The notes: generated by a model from the sequence alone, not told the origin. A stretch of 64,000 nucleotides of DNA from Scatophagus argus (GCF_020382885.2 NC_058507.1:2311715-2375714); one strand, 5' to 3'; positions 39,001 through 50,290 are shown, counted from the first letter of the stretch. Numbers and translations: made by a program.

Positions 39001-42000
39001 TATTTACAGAACTGAAATAGGCCAGCCTAGTTTTAAAAGTATTGCTATCAGTAATTGTATTCTCAGGTTTGAGACATCTGGCACATTCAGTACTCTGTTT
39101 GAGCTGTGGAGTGAAGTGGAGCTACTCATAGGAAGTTAACCAGAATTAGTCCGATTCATTAAATTAATCAGAGTTCTCGGGTCCCTCGAGGCTAAAAACG
39201 ATCATGTGTCGTGTCTCAAGCACACAGCTGATGTCGAAGTTACTCAGGACTTCACTGTGTGCAGAGAGCTTTGTGGAGGATTCAGGCCCTGCTTGGCATG
39301 ACTGGATGATGTATTTCTAATGTTATTCACTACTCCATCCAGGCGGATGTCCAGTATTCCTGCCCCAACAACTGGCATCGCACATGCAGGAACTCCTTTC
39401 TCAAATATTTGTCATGTGGGCGCTGCAAAGTGCCTGATAACAGATCTCACCGCTGACTAAAATTGTCAAAATAAAACCTAAGCCGAATTCTTCCTATTAC
39501 TTAGATTTGATATTATTAATATTCGTAAAGCTTCTGTATAATGCTCTGATTGGACCTTTTATGACTTTGACTCTGCAGATGTGTAGAAGCAGTACGGGTC
39601 TGTTGTGGTGCAGCTTCTGCATGATTCATATTCGGGTGCAACTGCAGCTCTGGATTAGGGTGTGGCTCGTCCCTCAGAGCTTGTGCCGATATGACGAGGA
39701 ATGAGGCTTATAAACTGCAGACTGTCTGCTTTCAGACATCGCTGATGCGTGCGTTTGTCCTACCATGACGCTGTGTCAGTGAACCCCTCGTGTACTTGCA
39801 TGTGTTGGCATTGAATCATATCTTAAGATCTTACAAAAACTAAAACCGCAACCGTAGAGACACAGTTTGTAGATTTACTCTTTACTCTCTGAAAATCCTG
39901 ACCGTGTATTAACGAGTTGCATGTCCTCAGCTCATCTCTTATGTAATCACTTTCTGCTCCAGTTTGTGCTTCCTGTTGCGAAGCACCTGGAAGGCTCCCT
40001 GAAGCGCCCCTCTTCGCTAAACTAATATAGAGCAGAACAGCTCATTATTTGTGCTCTTGGACTTGGATTCTGCTCATTTTTTGTGTACCAGAAAGACACA
40101 AGCTCTTTTCACTGGAGGGCAGTTTGTTTGGATCCAAATTATAATAAGATTTGAGTGAAGGAGGGAAAAAACAGAATTAGATTTTCTGCTTGGATTATAT
40201 AAACATGAGACTGTAAAAGCGCATGCTTTCAATCTACTAATCTGCTGCAAATTTACAGAGTTTCATCACAGTTTAGGAATGCATTTCTTAATCTGTCTGG
40301 TTTCCCACGACAGGCACTTACAGCAAAAGCACAGAGACACAATATTGTTTCACGTCAGCAGCCTACACCTGGGCTGAGCTGTGTTTGCAAACACTTCTTG
40401 GTGTTTGTTTTGCCCCGCATGCCTGAAGCACCGAGTGACTCAGATTTAAGCGATATCGTTGAGTTATCTCTGAGTTATGGTGATGGTGGTGTTTTATCAA
40501 ATATAAGTCACCACCACTTATCTACGGACAATAACTTGGCTCCAGCTATGTAAATAGAGTCATTTTTTTACCACTTGTATTTTTGATTGATGAAATAAAT
40601 TAACGTTCCTCTCGTCTGCATTAATTCAGATTTAATGTGGTATGAAAGATGTTTTACTCCTGGATGTGAATAAAAATCTACATGGAAATTGATTAAATAT
40701 GAGCACAGTATGCACAGTATAGCACAATATGAGCAGCTTAATTGAAATATTTGGTGTTCGTATCAAATTCTGTGAACTCTAATTAACCAAGCCCAAATAT
40801 AAAGCAATGTCCCTCTGGCTGATGCTCGAAGCTGATTAAAACAAGCGCTCACGTGGACTCTTCCAGCAGCAACACTACCACAGCTATTCAAATGGTGAAA
40901 TATTGATTGAAGAGCAGGATTTTTTCTGACTGGGGCTGATTGTTGGTAATGGATCAGGATTGTCTGCCTTAGGATCAGCCTTCCCGCCTGGCTCTCATCC
41001 TAGCAGTAAATTTTTTCTGTCTCGCTTTCTCTGACCTTGAACGTTGCCTGAAGTCACTCAGCGCAGCAGAAACCTCTCCACATCTTCAGGCAGATTTAAT
41101 TAAAGGTAGCAGCAGAGATAAATGAGGGCAATTGTGTCAAACGGAAAATGATGACATAGAAACGGCTGAATTAATTAATAAAGATAATAATGATAATTAA
41201 CCTGATCCCTTCCAACACAATATACAGCAACAGTATAACTTTGTTTTATTGTATAATCCTACTATGTCCACCAATAACAAACACAATGTTGTTATCTGTG
41301 TTGTTAAAGGAAAACTAGCAGAACTGAGCAGCTAAATAAGTCACATCTCTGTCCTGACCCTGAAACATAAATCATCTACATGTCATACTGGTGATGCAGT
41401 GATGATCTCTTAGGCTCATTTTCCTGTTGGACTTCACATCACAATCAGATTGTTTGGTTGAGTTTGGTCTAGACCTGCTCTTATTGGAAAAGTGTCAAGA
41501 GACAATTTTTGTTGTGATTTGGCGCTGTATAAATAAATTGAATTGAACACAATGCCCTGTAGAAGCCTTGTGGCTAAATGTCTGGAAAGTTGTTGATTAT
41601 GTACCAGAAAACGTCCTCTGAAGGCAAACAGCACAAATGGGAAAATTTGATGTGGAACTGTTTCCAACAATGTCTTATATCATTAAAACCTCACCATGCC
41701 GTCTCATCTGCCCACTTGCATAATAAACCACATCACCACCACTTTGCACGATGAACAGCATCATTAGCAATTAGCTGCATCTCTGATACAACTTGAATAT
41801 AAATCACTCAAACTGTAACTATGGCCTACACCCTTTTACATGATCAGAGCAGAGCAACCTGTAGGAAACGCACTGTGTAAGTTTTAGAGCTTTCGACATC
41901 CATAACTTTCAGAAGTTTTAATATTTACTACAGTAAAACTGATGCAAGGTTACAGGTAGCAGCTCTTCCCTGTTTCACCTAAAGGCTGCGTCTTTTAAGC

Positions 42001-42533
42001 TCAGATCTGTGAGGTTATTGCCAGTGGAAGTATTGCTAATTTTGGGAATAGTTTTCTTACAAGTCAAAAGCCTTTTTTCATCTTTACCCCCAGGAAATTA
42101 TCCTCTACCACTATTTTTGCTTTACTGAACTGCCACAGTAACCGAGTCTGTTTGCCTTTCAGCCTCTGCTTCAAACACACAGCAGGAGGGAAGCAGGAGA
42201 AGCGCAGAGCTTCCTGACATCCTCAATGATGACATCTTCAAACATCCACCCCCCCCCCTGCACTCTGCAGACACACCCAACGCTCACTGCAGGTCAGCAA
42301 CACAGCTCAGCATCAGCACCAGCCGCCTCACACTCGCTCACTGTCTCCCTCCATCGCATGCACACACAAACGTAATGTCTCCCACTGCACTACTGAACCC
42401 TGCTGCTGAATCTGTGAATTGCTCGCGGGAAAACAGCAAAGAGAGGGAAAAGATTGCAGAGAGAGTGATGCCCACCCGTCCCCGAGGAGGCGGCGTGCCA
42501 GTTGGGGAAGGCCAGGTGGAAGCAGTCGCACAT
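21143..42533 (-). CDS. ahnak2: AHNAK-family giant PDZ scaffold protein, complete spliced coding region (7 exons, 4178 aa)
   Basis: Join on the minus strand: 42533-42476, 35830-35781, 34953-34843, 33945-33832, 33709-33556, 33281-33121, 33031-21143. All introns are GT-AG and all phases agree; total 12,537 nt including TGA. Residues 1-6 are MCDCFH, and about 54-60 read RPRPQGSS, both matching my memory of the human AHNAK2 N-terminus. A PDZ domain spans about 118-200. A basic Ser-rich region with WPKF and RSHSSSEA follows at about 230-290, also AHNAK2-like; after it come thousands of residues of KFKMPKFG/GPEIDLSLSKKDVDVTLPEAK repeats and a unique tail ending FFDGAEK. Family knowledge: AHNAK and periaxin proteins are large submembrane/cytoskeletal scaffolds that dimerise through the PDZ domain. 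AHNAK2 type is my best reading; fish versions are often labelled simply AHNAK, and periaxin is the nearest alternative. The initiator ATG has A at -3. Function in this species is inferred. Confidence 0.9.
24285..27790 (-). repeat. Intragenic tandem array, eight 438-bp (146-codon) units in the AHNAK-family exon
   Basis: Units start at 24285, 24723, 25161, 25599, 26037, 26475, 26913 and 27351, exactly 438 bp apart. Each encodes SKFKMPSLGFSAPQLKRPEI, then DLSLSKKDVDVTLPEAK, VKLPDVELKEPSAEIEIKAP, and a segment with SKFKMPTFKLPKFGVGAPSA and MPDLDKDV. Neighbouring units differ at only a few bases, mostly near the VDGGDIKIPEEVL segment and a Thr/Lys change in KKTEG/KKKEG. The array covers roughly residues 1960-3130. 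More diverged copies continue on both sides. Confidence 0.93.
33121..33281 (-). CDS. ahnak2: AHNAK-family gene, coding exon 6 (second half of PDZ domain)
   Basis: 161 bp; acceptor TTTACCAG|GTGATC, donor CCCT|GTAACT, ending in phase 0. It encodes DQILSATVYFDNMSYEDAIQ and then ILEHAQAYKVKLCLKRK, completing the PDZ fold. The YEDA..IL..A..YKV..C/LKR pattern resembles periaxin and AHNAK2 (known family features) more than AHNAK itself. An acidic tail (about residues 203-216) leads into the giant exon. Confidence 0.93.
33556..33709 (-). CDS. ahnak2: AHNAK-family gene, coding exon 5 (first half of PDZ domain)
   Basis: 154 bp starting in phase 0 (GCAG|GAAGTT) and ending one base into a Gly codon (GAAG|GTAAAC). 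It carries the PDZ carboxylate-binding loop as GGGGKEGIFIKEV in place of the classical GLGF motif, followed by PESPASKNLQLKEG. AHNAK2 and periaxin PDZ domains have the same GGG(K/D)xGIF arrangement. Confidence 0.93.
33832..33945 (-). CDS. ahnak2: AHNAK-family gene, coding exon 4 (basic linker before PDZ)
   Basis: 114 bp, 38 codons, phase 0 at both ends, with acceptor TTTTCTTTTAG|TGC and donor AAG|GTGAGA. It encodes a His/Lys-rich linker (CEAEHDPHHKSGSGKKTKKS) continuing GLGSMFEKRSTPKMSKLK. The run of lysines gives it a strongly basic character. It directly precedes the PDZ-coding exons. Confidence 0.85.
34843..34953 (-). CDS. ahnak2: AHNAK-family gene, coding exon 3
   Basis: 111 bp, 37 codons, phase 0 at both ends. 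The acceptor is CGGCACAG|GTATGT and the donor GAG|GTACAG. The product includes CDEPSQFTGGERPRPQGSSP followed by an acidic stretch rich in E, Y and D. The RPRPQGSSPV block matches human AHNAK2 and has no counterpart I recall in periaxin or AHNAK, which is the main reason for the AHNAK2 assignment. Confidence 0.85.
35781..35830 (-). CDS. ahnak2: AHNAK-family gene, coding exon 2
   Basis: A 50-bp exon preceded by a GT-rich tract ending in GAGCAG and followed by a GTGAGT donor. It completes a Gly codon from exon 1 and encodes AGRRLRGTEPGAENDS, the RRLRG-type linker expected after the MCDCFH start. It ends in phase 0. It is too short to stand out as an open frame and is supported by splice sites and frame continuity. 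Confidence 0.75.
38280..38530 (-). repeat. Dispersed teleost repeat, 'TTAGCATGCTAAC' family, copy 2 (partial)
   Basis: CTAGCGCCACCATGAGGTTCACATTTGT and CTATTGGATGGATTGCCATGAAATTTTATACA are the reverse-complement core of the family seen at 13350-13660. Inside the AHNAK-family first coding intron. Confidence 0.55.
41450..41552 (+). mobile_element. LINE-like 3'-tail fragment (L2-type)
   Basis: GTTTGGTCTAGACCTGCTCTTATTGGAAAAGTG, then TTTGTTGTGATTTGGCGCTGTATAAATAAATTGAATTGAAC, a very common teleost repeat 3' end. Exact family not assigned. Confidence 0.6.
42476..42533 (-). CDS. ahnak2: AHNAK-family gene, coding exon 1 (start codon)
   Basis: Encodes 19 residues plus one base: MCDCFHLAFPNWHAASSGT, then G. 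The MCDCFH start is the conserved N-terminus of AHNAK2-type proteins, and no other place upstream of the PDZ exons encodes it. The donor reads ACGG|GTGGGC, leaving phase 1, which matches the phase of the 50-bp exon at 35781-35830. The intervening intron is about 6.6 kb. A pyrimidine-rich tract ending in CAG lies about 42 nt upstream (acceptor just above 42575), so this may be a second exon with a separate non-coding first exon. Confidence 0.85.
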
Positions 42534-43080
42534 GATGGCAGCGGAGTTGAAGTCGGTGGCAGCAGAAACCAGGTCCTGGGCCGGGCAGGGAGAGAGGGTG
42601 GTGGTGGTGGTGGTGGAGGGTTAGGCAGGTGCCGCCGCTGCTCCTGCTGCTGCTGCTGTCACTGCTACCCCCCCCCCACACACACACGTTCGTCCTGAAT
42701 CAGCCTGTGTGTGCAGGTCGGCAGTTGCAGCACAGCGAGGGATGAGTCGCAGAAATAATCAGAGAGAGGAGAGTGAGAGTGCTGCCTTCTCCGAGCTCAG
42801 AGCTGTCCACCGAGTGAAGGAAACTCCCTCGCCTGCCCCGTAAACATGGACCTCCAGTGCAGCACACTAACTTAATTATGGGAGGGGCTGCCTCACCCCA
42901 CAGCACACACACACAGACACATCCCTTAGTTCTCCTTCTACTCCTCCTCTTCTCCCTCTCTCCTCTGTTCAGTCTCATTGATCGGGCTAATCGGACAAGG
43001 ACAATCACGATGTCAGCTTCTGGCTCCAGCAGTGACAGCAGGGGGGTGAAACGGTTTATTGACATGGAGCCATAACTCAA
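42534..43080 (-). promoter_or_regulatory. Probable 5' leader and proximal promoter of the AHNAK-family gene
   Basis: Upstream of the MCDCFH start codon (minus strand) is a GC- and repeat-rich leader with CAG-type triplets (about 42640-42662), CCA/CCACC triplets (about 42598-42620) and a C-rich run near 42668. An ATG at about 42847 opens a short upstream frame. TATA-like AT-rich sequence (CATAATTAAG) lies near 42871-42880. I cannot place the transcription start. If the acceptor-like CAG just above 42575 is used, the true promoter is further upstream. Confidence 0.35.
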
Positions 43081-46000
43081 TTTGACGCCGTGTACATTGA
43101 GTTTAAAACCTCTCTGTGTGGAAAGGGAGGCAAAATGATGAAGATTTTATTCAGGAAAATGTGAGAGGAAACTGAGGGAAAACAAACTAAAACAACAGCT
43201 TGTTGGCCAGTTGAACTGCAGGCTGAAAAAGTTTATTTTTCAGGTCAAGACAGGCAGATGAGAAGTCAAATATGTCGAAGCACAGCAGTGCTTTTAAGAA
43301 AAGCATGTAGCTGAGTAACATGCAGTGTGAGGCATCCAGTTTGCAGTGTGATCATGTGTTAAACACCAGAAAAGACCTCCTTGATAACTGACTCCTCTTT
43401 TAATTAGAATCTTTCAGGCAAAAATGTTCCCACCAGTCTCATTTGGTTTTGGACAAGACAAGCTGTTTGAAGTAACTGTCTTGGGCTCTCGAAAATTGTT
43501 ATGAGCATTTTTCCACCAATTTCACACAATTTATAGAGCCAGCAGTTGAGTTGACCATTTCTTTGGGAAAATGATGATAATTGTTAGTTTCAGCCCTATC
43601 CACATGCGTAAGAGACATAAAACAAAGTGGCAAACACAGGGTACATCGCTAGTTCTTATAGTAGTGTCAGAAATTTAAGGTGGATTATGCCTTTAACAGA
43701 GGCCCGTATGTCCTGAAATCCTGCAACTACAGACTCATGAGGAGCACCTTGTCTTTCCCTAAAACAGATTGAAGACGCGTCTCCAAGTGAAAGCCAGAGG
43801 GAGAAGACGGCTTTCTAAAACCGGCTGATTAAGACGTGGCTGCTTCCTCAGGAGGAGGTTACTGATGTCGACCATATTCACCCAGTTGGAGGTTTGCAAG
43901 ATGTCATCTCTCAGATTTTTGCACACATCCTTTCTGTCAGCATCAGATTTTATTAGAAAATCTATTAGGATGTTTTACCTGCCTGCTGTCCAATATCCCA
44001 CAAGTCTGAGCAAATCACCGCTGCACTCTGCGGGCTTCCTTGTGTTTGCTAAGTGATGTGGGGCCCCGAGAGGGAAGCTAGCAGTGCATTAGCCATGTTG
44101 GGACGGGCACTCAGATCAATACAGCAGAAATGCAAGGCAGCATTACAGTGTGACAGGCAGTGCAGGTATCAGGTAGCTTCTGTTACCTTGTCTCTCATTT
44201 TCATTCGCTATAATGTTTTACATTTATGTGCTAGAAAGCTAAAAAGAGACCACAAAGCAGGTCTGACAACGCCTCTCTTGTTTTAATCATACGAGCCGGA
44301 TGTGTCTCCTCCAGCAGGGCAGAAATAACATTATCAGGTAACAGGGCAGATATTTTAGACTCATTGCAGCATGAAGTTACTTTGCAGTGATGCGGCAGTT
44401 CATTCTGATATAACAAAATGAGCAATTATTCAAATGTGAGGCAATAATTACAGGTATTTTATCCCATTACACATTGAATCATGCATCACTTAAGCTAATT
44501 ATTGATAACATTTCGGCTCTCGCTCCTTTGCTCCTTGTAACAGCTCTACGTTTGTGTGCGCTCTTTTCCTCAATCTGCATTCAAGTCAGGGCAAAACCAG
44601 ATAAATGAGATCATCTCTTTATATCCTTTCTGGTTTTTTCTCCTTCTTGGCCATGGGTAGACAAAGTGACACAGCATTTCATTTTGGCACCAGTTCAAAA
44701 AACATTTCCAAACCTAATCAATCTCAGGCTTCAGAGAGGCAAAGAAGGATATGACAGTTTCAACTAGACCGTTTGCCGCCACATGCAGGCTTTATGTTCA
44801 TTTTTATGATCATTTAACTTTAGATTTATCAAAAAGCATGTTAAATGAGAATACTAGAAGACAATAGGACATGAGTCAGAGCAATGTGGACATCAGTATC
44901 AGAGTCAGATTGTGTTGTTCTGTGGTTTGTTGTTTGTTCCTCTCAGATCGCATGTCTCCACGTCCTTCAGAGATGTCACAAAATTACTATTTTATTATGC
45001 ATATCATTATATTTTATACCAGAGCAGAGTATTGTTTTTTATCTTGGGTGTATGTTTTGATTTAATCTGTTTTTGTTTGTAGAAGGCTAACAACAATGCA
45101 TGTAAAAACTAATCTGAACAATAGCAAGCCAAACCTCTCCATCACAGTCAGTCACAGTGTGCCCTTTATAATATTTCCCAGGATTGATTTTTAAAAGCCT
45201 TATATTATCTGGGTGCTCACGTGTGAAACTGTTTGAACAGCTGCTGAAGCTGGAGCTTCCATCACTTAACTGATTATGTAAGCCTGATCCTAATCACGTT
45301 CTTTTAATTCGCTTTATGTCAGTTTTGTTGTCAGTTTCTGTTTTTGTTGTCACATGAGGGTGAATGAAGCTGTCAAAAGAACAAGCAGACATACGTACAT
45401 CATGTAGAATAGTAACAAAGTTGTCCAATGTGTCCTTCAATGGCTGCACCGGGCCTGGGAACTGCTCCTCTCTGCTGTGTTGTGTATTACAGAAATATCT
45501 GTGTGACATTCAACTTAGGCACGTTGCTCAGTTACACCCTGTTTGCGTTACTCGTAACTGTGGTCAGCGTGGATGTTTACGTCCACATCTGTCGGGTTTT
45601 TAGCTCTTTGTGTTCACACGGCCACAGGGTGAAAACGGCTACGATTCCCACACTGTTCTAGCAGTGCAGAAAAGACGAAGTTCCTCCCCTTCCGGTGGAC
45701 TTTAATGGATCCCTCAGGCTGGCTAACGTACTCAGCAGAGTAGCTCTCCCTTCACATAGCTGTAGTCCTAACTGTGGCCAGACGTGGTGATGCATTTTCT
45801 GTGTCAAGGTGACCACCATGTTGGTATTGGTGACGTATTTTGTGCGAGATGAGAAATCAAGTTCACACAGTTTCACACTGAACAAGATTATGTTTTATCA
45901 TGTTTACAACAAACTGCGACTTTCTTGACTGGAAAAATTACTTTTTAAATTAACAAACATCATTTGTGTAGTTCATAGCACATTTCAAACAGGATATCTG

Positions 46001-46735
46001 CTTTCCCTGTTTTGGTCGTAGTGGTTTCAAAGTGGTCTTAGCTTGTTTTGATGGAATTGTTGCAGTTGACCTGCTGTGAAAATGTTTGGGAAAGTGTGTT
46101 TAACCTTGTGAGAAGCTTCACTACACTTAATTCCCCAGAGAAATGCAGCCTGATGAGCGCTCAGTTCCACACAACACACTGTGAAAAGCAAACGCTGGTG
46201 GAGATGAAGCAGCATCTCATATGCGCTCATATGGACACACACACACACAAAACATGCATGCCGACACGTAACACAGACGTTTTCCAGTTCTGCTGCAATG
46301 GACATGGATGAGACTGTCAGTGATCCATATGCTCTGCTGGAGTCACACTGACTTTAGATCACACACTCAAGCACCTCATGCGTATTAGCAGAGAGCACAA
46401 ACATGCAGGATCACTGAGGTTCAGTCTGCATGTTTCTGCTCTTCAGCTGAATAAGTTGAAGAGCAGAAAGTCTTCAAGTGCAAAGCTTTTTAACGTCTTC
46501 TCACAGATGCCCTTTTAGAACTTCAGAGTGTTCTGGTCTTCTGTTGTAGCCCACCAGGGTTGTTGCTGTTGAGGATTTATGTCAAGCTGCTGGTCAGTCA
46601 GACTCTCAGACACTGTTGGGTAGACTGCAATGAGATTTTGTTCCCACAAGACTTGATTTTGTTGATCCTCTGTCCTTCTCCCTGCCAGCAGGTCAGAGGT
46701 GTCTTTTAGCAAATGAAATATCAATGAGACGGATT
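43081..46735. other. Intergenic sequence, no gene recognised
   Basis: Upstream of the AHNAK-family gene. AT-rich unique sequence with no convincing exon or repeat. Confidence 0.5.
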
Positions 46736-46739
46736 AACA

Positions 46740-46990
46740 CAAAATTTGGTTGAAACATTCATGTACCCCTGAACTGTAATACCTTTAATGATTGCCTGAT
46801 TCTTTCTCTAGCACCATCATCAGGTTAACATGTTAGTGTGTCCGACACTTGGATTTACCACATTCTCACCTGCCTCGGCTGTACTGAATGTTTAGTGCTA
46901 ATGCGCAGTGTTAGCATGCTAATAGGTGTAGAACACGTTAATACTGTGAACATCAGTACTCATGTCAGCATGTAGCTCAAAGCACTGGAT
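46740..46990 (-). repeat. Dispersed teleost repeat, 'TTAGCATGCTAAC' family, copy 3
   Basis: GAAACATTCATGTACCCCTGAACTGTAATACCTTTAATGATTGCC, CTCTAGCACCATCATCAGGTTAACATG, then GTTAGCATGCTAATAGGTGTAGAACACGTTAATACTGTGAACATCAGT. Same family as 13350-13660 in opposite orientation. Confidence 0.6.
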
Positions 46991-47404
46991 GGAGCTCATG
47001 TTTACTCCAAATCCAATTCATTCACTGTGGCGGTGAAACATATTACTCTGAAAAATTATGGGACATGTATGAACAGAAGCAAATAAATAACACATTTATT
47101 GATGCTTCAAAAAAAATCTAATCTTTGAAGAGATGGAGTCCAACTGTGACCCTACTAACACAACAAAATAAGCTTTTTTTCTCATAACTTCATGTAGGGT
47201 AGCGAACGCACCGCAGCTGCTCAGCTTGACTTTTCAAATACACAGTCAGCATCTTAAGCCCCTGAGCCGACTGGACACCCCTGATAACCTTTAGTTCAGC
47301 TGTCACCACTGACTGAAGTGTTGTCATTATCCTCCGGCTAAGTGTTGCACTGTGGGAAAGCAGGAGTTGTCCAATCAATACCACACTCAAAAGCAAGCAT
47401 GTCA

Positions 47405-47500
47405 GGATTTTCAAGTGTACTTTATTGTCATTTCTCCATTGTGAGAGTATAACTCTGGCACAAACAGCACTAGCAGTGTGAAATACCACAGTTCTCATTT
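47405..47500 (+). mobile_element. Possible LINE 3'-tail fragment (TTTATTGTCATTTC type)
   Basis: TTTTCAAGTGTACTTTATTGTCATTTCTCCATTGTGAGAGTATAA resembles a frequent teleost LINE tail. Short and diverged. Confidence 0.35.
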
Positions 47501-47504
47501 GTTT

Positions 47505-49850
47505 ATGGTATTTGCACCCAGGTATCGTACTTAACCCGGGCTGTATTCTGAGGTTTCTTGGGTGCGTCCACTGAAGAAGATTGCTGTCAGACGCAGTTGT
47601 TGTGTAAGAGACCGTAAACATCTCAGCTGCTGATTGTGATCAACGTCGTGCTTCGCACTCTGCAGTGCTGGAAATGAATTACGTCTTCACGCACACAGCA
47701 TGATTTCATTCTCCATGGACACGAGGGAGGTGGACAGAGGAGGGCAGATCAAAATGCTGAAGTCACATGCTTTGCCTTCACATCGTTTGAAATATTTAAC
47801 TGAAGTAACTGTGTGATTTTCTCATGTGGCTTCTACATGTTGTTGCACGGCAGAAATATTTGTTTTATGATAAAGTATGATCAGATGTGAATTTGGAAAT
47901 ATTTGATCTCTTATCCCATTTTTAATTCCATATTTGATGCAGTTGGGTCTTGGCTCACTCTTCTTTGTTCATATTTGATATAAAAAATATGCACTGACTG
48001 TTTTTTGTTGTGTTTTTTCAGCTTCTAACAGTTAGCATGTTGCTGGTCCTGCACAGACGGGTAAATAAATAATGATCTATCAGTTTCTCGTTGTTTAAGT
48101 TGTTATTGAGCAAAGCAGTAAGGACAGGTGTGATTGTGAAACAGGGCGAGGAAGAAACCTCAAAGGGCTTCCTCCTGGATAAATCAAATACCTGGAGATG
48201 TTTTCATAGGTGAGGTTTTGTGAGGTTCCTGTTCAGTTTTGTACCGTAATGTAAGTCCTTATGCAGATTACGACAGTCTGACTTTCAGAGGATAAAAGTC
48301 GATGCTTGTGTTGCATCAGACCTTTTCATGTGCAGACTCACGCACTTCGACTGGGTTTTATATTTAATTTTCTCTAAACATGTTAGGTTAGGAAATGCAT
48401 TTAAAAAACCTTCATTTTTAGGGTCAGCCAAGATATGTGGCATTTAAATGAAAATGAATCTGATATTTACTTTGCTGACTGTGGGATGGAAGAATCTGTC
48501 ATTTTGTGCGCTCACCTGGACTCGGTACCTGCTGCTGGTCTCCTAAAGGGGCGGAGCTGACCCAGGAATTGGCTCTTCAGCGAGCCGTCTCTGGTATGAC
48601 TTCATTTTGCACAGTTCAAGAAATTGGATGGGATTGATCTTCACATTTATTATCTTTGAACACGTGCATTCGTTGTCACAGTTTGATCACCACCTTGATT
48701 ATCACGACGATTGCCACGACTACATAAGAGAGACGAGAAAAACAGCGAAGAATAGCATTGATTGTAGAAAACAGACCAGACATCAAAGATAAAATTAATT
48801 TAATCCAAAGATTACAAAATAACATCACAAATCATCTGCGATGCTTGACTGAAAGGTCTAACTAATATCTGTAATCAATGTAATTAGTACACGCAGCTCT
48901 CTCATGTGATGACCGCATGATGGGCCTCCATGGTCGCTGCCGAGAGCTCATCTGCCACATGCATTTGTCTAATAGCTTCTGCTCTGCCTTTAATTACCCA
49001 CATTTCTAATTAATTGGGAGGAAATTAGATTGAACCATGCAGACGGTGCAGCCATATTGTACAGTCTTCTTTGCACTTTAGTTGGTTTCTGTCCAAGACT
49101 TGTCGTCATCGCCGTTACTGTTGTTATCATCAACAGTGCATCAGTGAAAACCAAATAACTCACTTTGTTCTTGATTTTGATTTTCTTTGTTTGAACAATC
49201 TTACAATCACCAGGCTGATTAACTCTTTAAAATGCTGTTGGCCATAAAAGTCCATGTTAATCTGAAACAATCAGTAGTCAGTTAATTTCATCAACAGAAA
49301 ATTAATTAGCTACAATACATGGCAATCATCTTCTTGTTTCGGCTTCAAAAATGTGAGCATTTGCTGTTTTTCTCCTGTTCTTATGGTTATAAACTGAGTA
49401 CCTGCAGGTTTCAGCCTCCTTCCTGAAACATTTGAGTTCTGTTGGATTCTGCTGTGTTTCAGCTAACATCAGTATTAGCCCAAGTTTATGGTAGATTATA
49501 ATTCACGTGGTTTGTCCTCAAGTAAAGTTGATGTGGTGAAGTAACTCAAGGTAAAATTACTCCATCGCAAGTACGAGTCCTGTGTGCAAAATTTGGGTTT
49601 TAGCATTTCTGTCTGTTGGGTTGTTTATTCTAAAGCTTTCAAATAAATGCAGTGGAGTGTTGTGCGACTTAGTAGGAGCAATTTGGTTATTGGCAAAGAG
49701 TCAATGATTATGGAAAATAATCATCAAAGTAAAATCAGTGTATGCTTAATACACATAAATATCGGGGCACCACCCTGTCACCAGGGACCAATAGCCAAAT
49801 TAATTAATGGGAAAACAGTCTCTTAAAATTGTGAAGGATGATTCCGAGCA
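47505..49850. other. Intergenic sequence with candidate regulatory blocks
   Basis: No gene recognised. Contains a GC-rich exon-like patch with a minus-strand GTGAGC donor at 48516 and an ATTA-rich block at 48860-49060, both discussed in the findings. Confidence 0.45.
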
Positions 49851-50080
49851 CTGGCTGTCATGAATTCAGCTGCTATTACAAGTACATACACAACAACCAC
49901 AGACAACGACAGGTTAAACTATAACAGGATTTATTAAACAGCAACAACCATCCATAGATAAGCATCACTTTGTAATAAACACCATTATAATCTAAGTTTT
50001 ATTAACACACATTAACTATTAACTAAGATAACACAGGTACAGCATCAAGAGTATATCTATACATAGGTGTGCATATATAC

Positions 50081-50132
50081 AGGAGTGTGTGTGTGTGTGT
50101 GTGTGTGTATGGGTGTGTGTGAGAGAGAGAGA
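50081..50132. repeat. (GT)n(GA)n compound microsatellite
   Basis: GTGTGT run interrupted by ATGG, followed by GAGAGAGAGAGA. Confidence 0.9.
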
Positions 50133-50144
50133 TGATAATAGTAT

Positions 50145-50290
50145 GGAGGCTAACAAGCTAGCCAGGCAGCGGCTAACAAGCTAGTGGCTAAAAACAAACA
50201 AGATGGCGGTTAGCAAGCTAGCCAGAGGGTGGCTAACAAGCTACAGGCTAAAAACAAACAAAATGGCGGTTAGCAAGATAGCAGCTAACA
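50145..50290. repeat. 60-bp tandem minisatellite with YY1-like motifs
   Basis: Two near-identical 60-bp units (50161-50220 and 50221-50280) plus partial units on both sides, each with GCTAACAAGCTA, GGCTAAAAACAAACAA and ATGGCGGTTAGCAAG. AAGATGGCGG occurs at 50200-50209 and again outside the units at 50315-50324; AAAATGGCGG is at 50260-50269. Confidence 0.85.

Larger units (their letters stand above)
35831..42475 (-). other. First coding intron of the AHNAK-family gene (about 6.6 kb)
   Basis: No coding exon recognised. The intron is AT-rich, with a diverged dispersed repeat at 38280-38530, a LINE-like tail at 41450-41550 and several ATTA-rich stretches (40540-40800, 41100-41200) that could be regulatory. 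A (CA)n run at about 35835-35854 sits directly before the acceptor of exon 2. Confidence 0.7.

Noticed and set aside
21143-42533. Assignment of the giant gene to periaxin on the basis of the neighbouring SERTA gene.
   Set aside because: The PDZ is periaxin-like, but the MCDCFH start, RPRPQGSSP block, WPKF/RSHSSSEA segment and FKMPKFG repeats fit AHNAK2/AHNAK much better; AHNAK2 also neighbours a SERTA gene (CDCA4).
42375-42698. Plus-strand 107-codon frame across the AHNAK-family start exon, and a His-rich minus frame in another register.
   Set aside because: The conserved MCDCFH start and matching splice phase identify the real frame; the others are composition by-products of triplet repeats.
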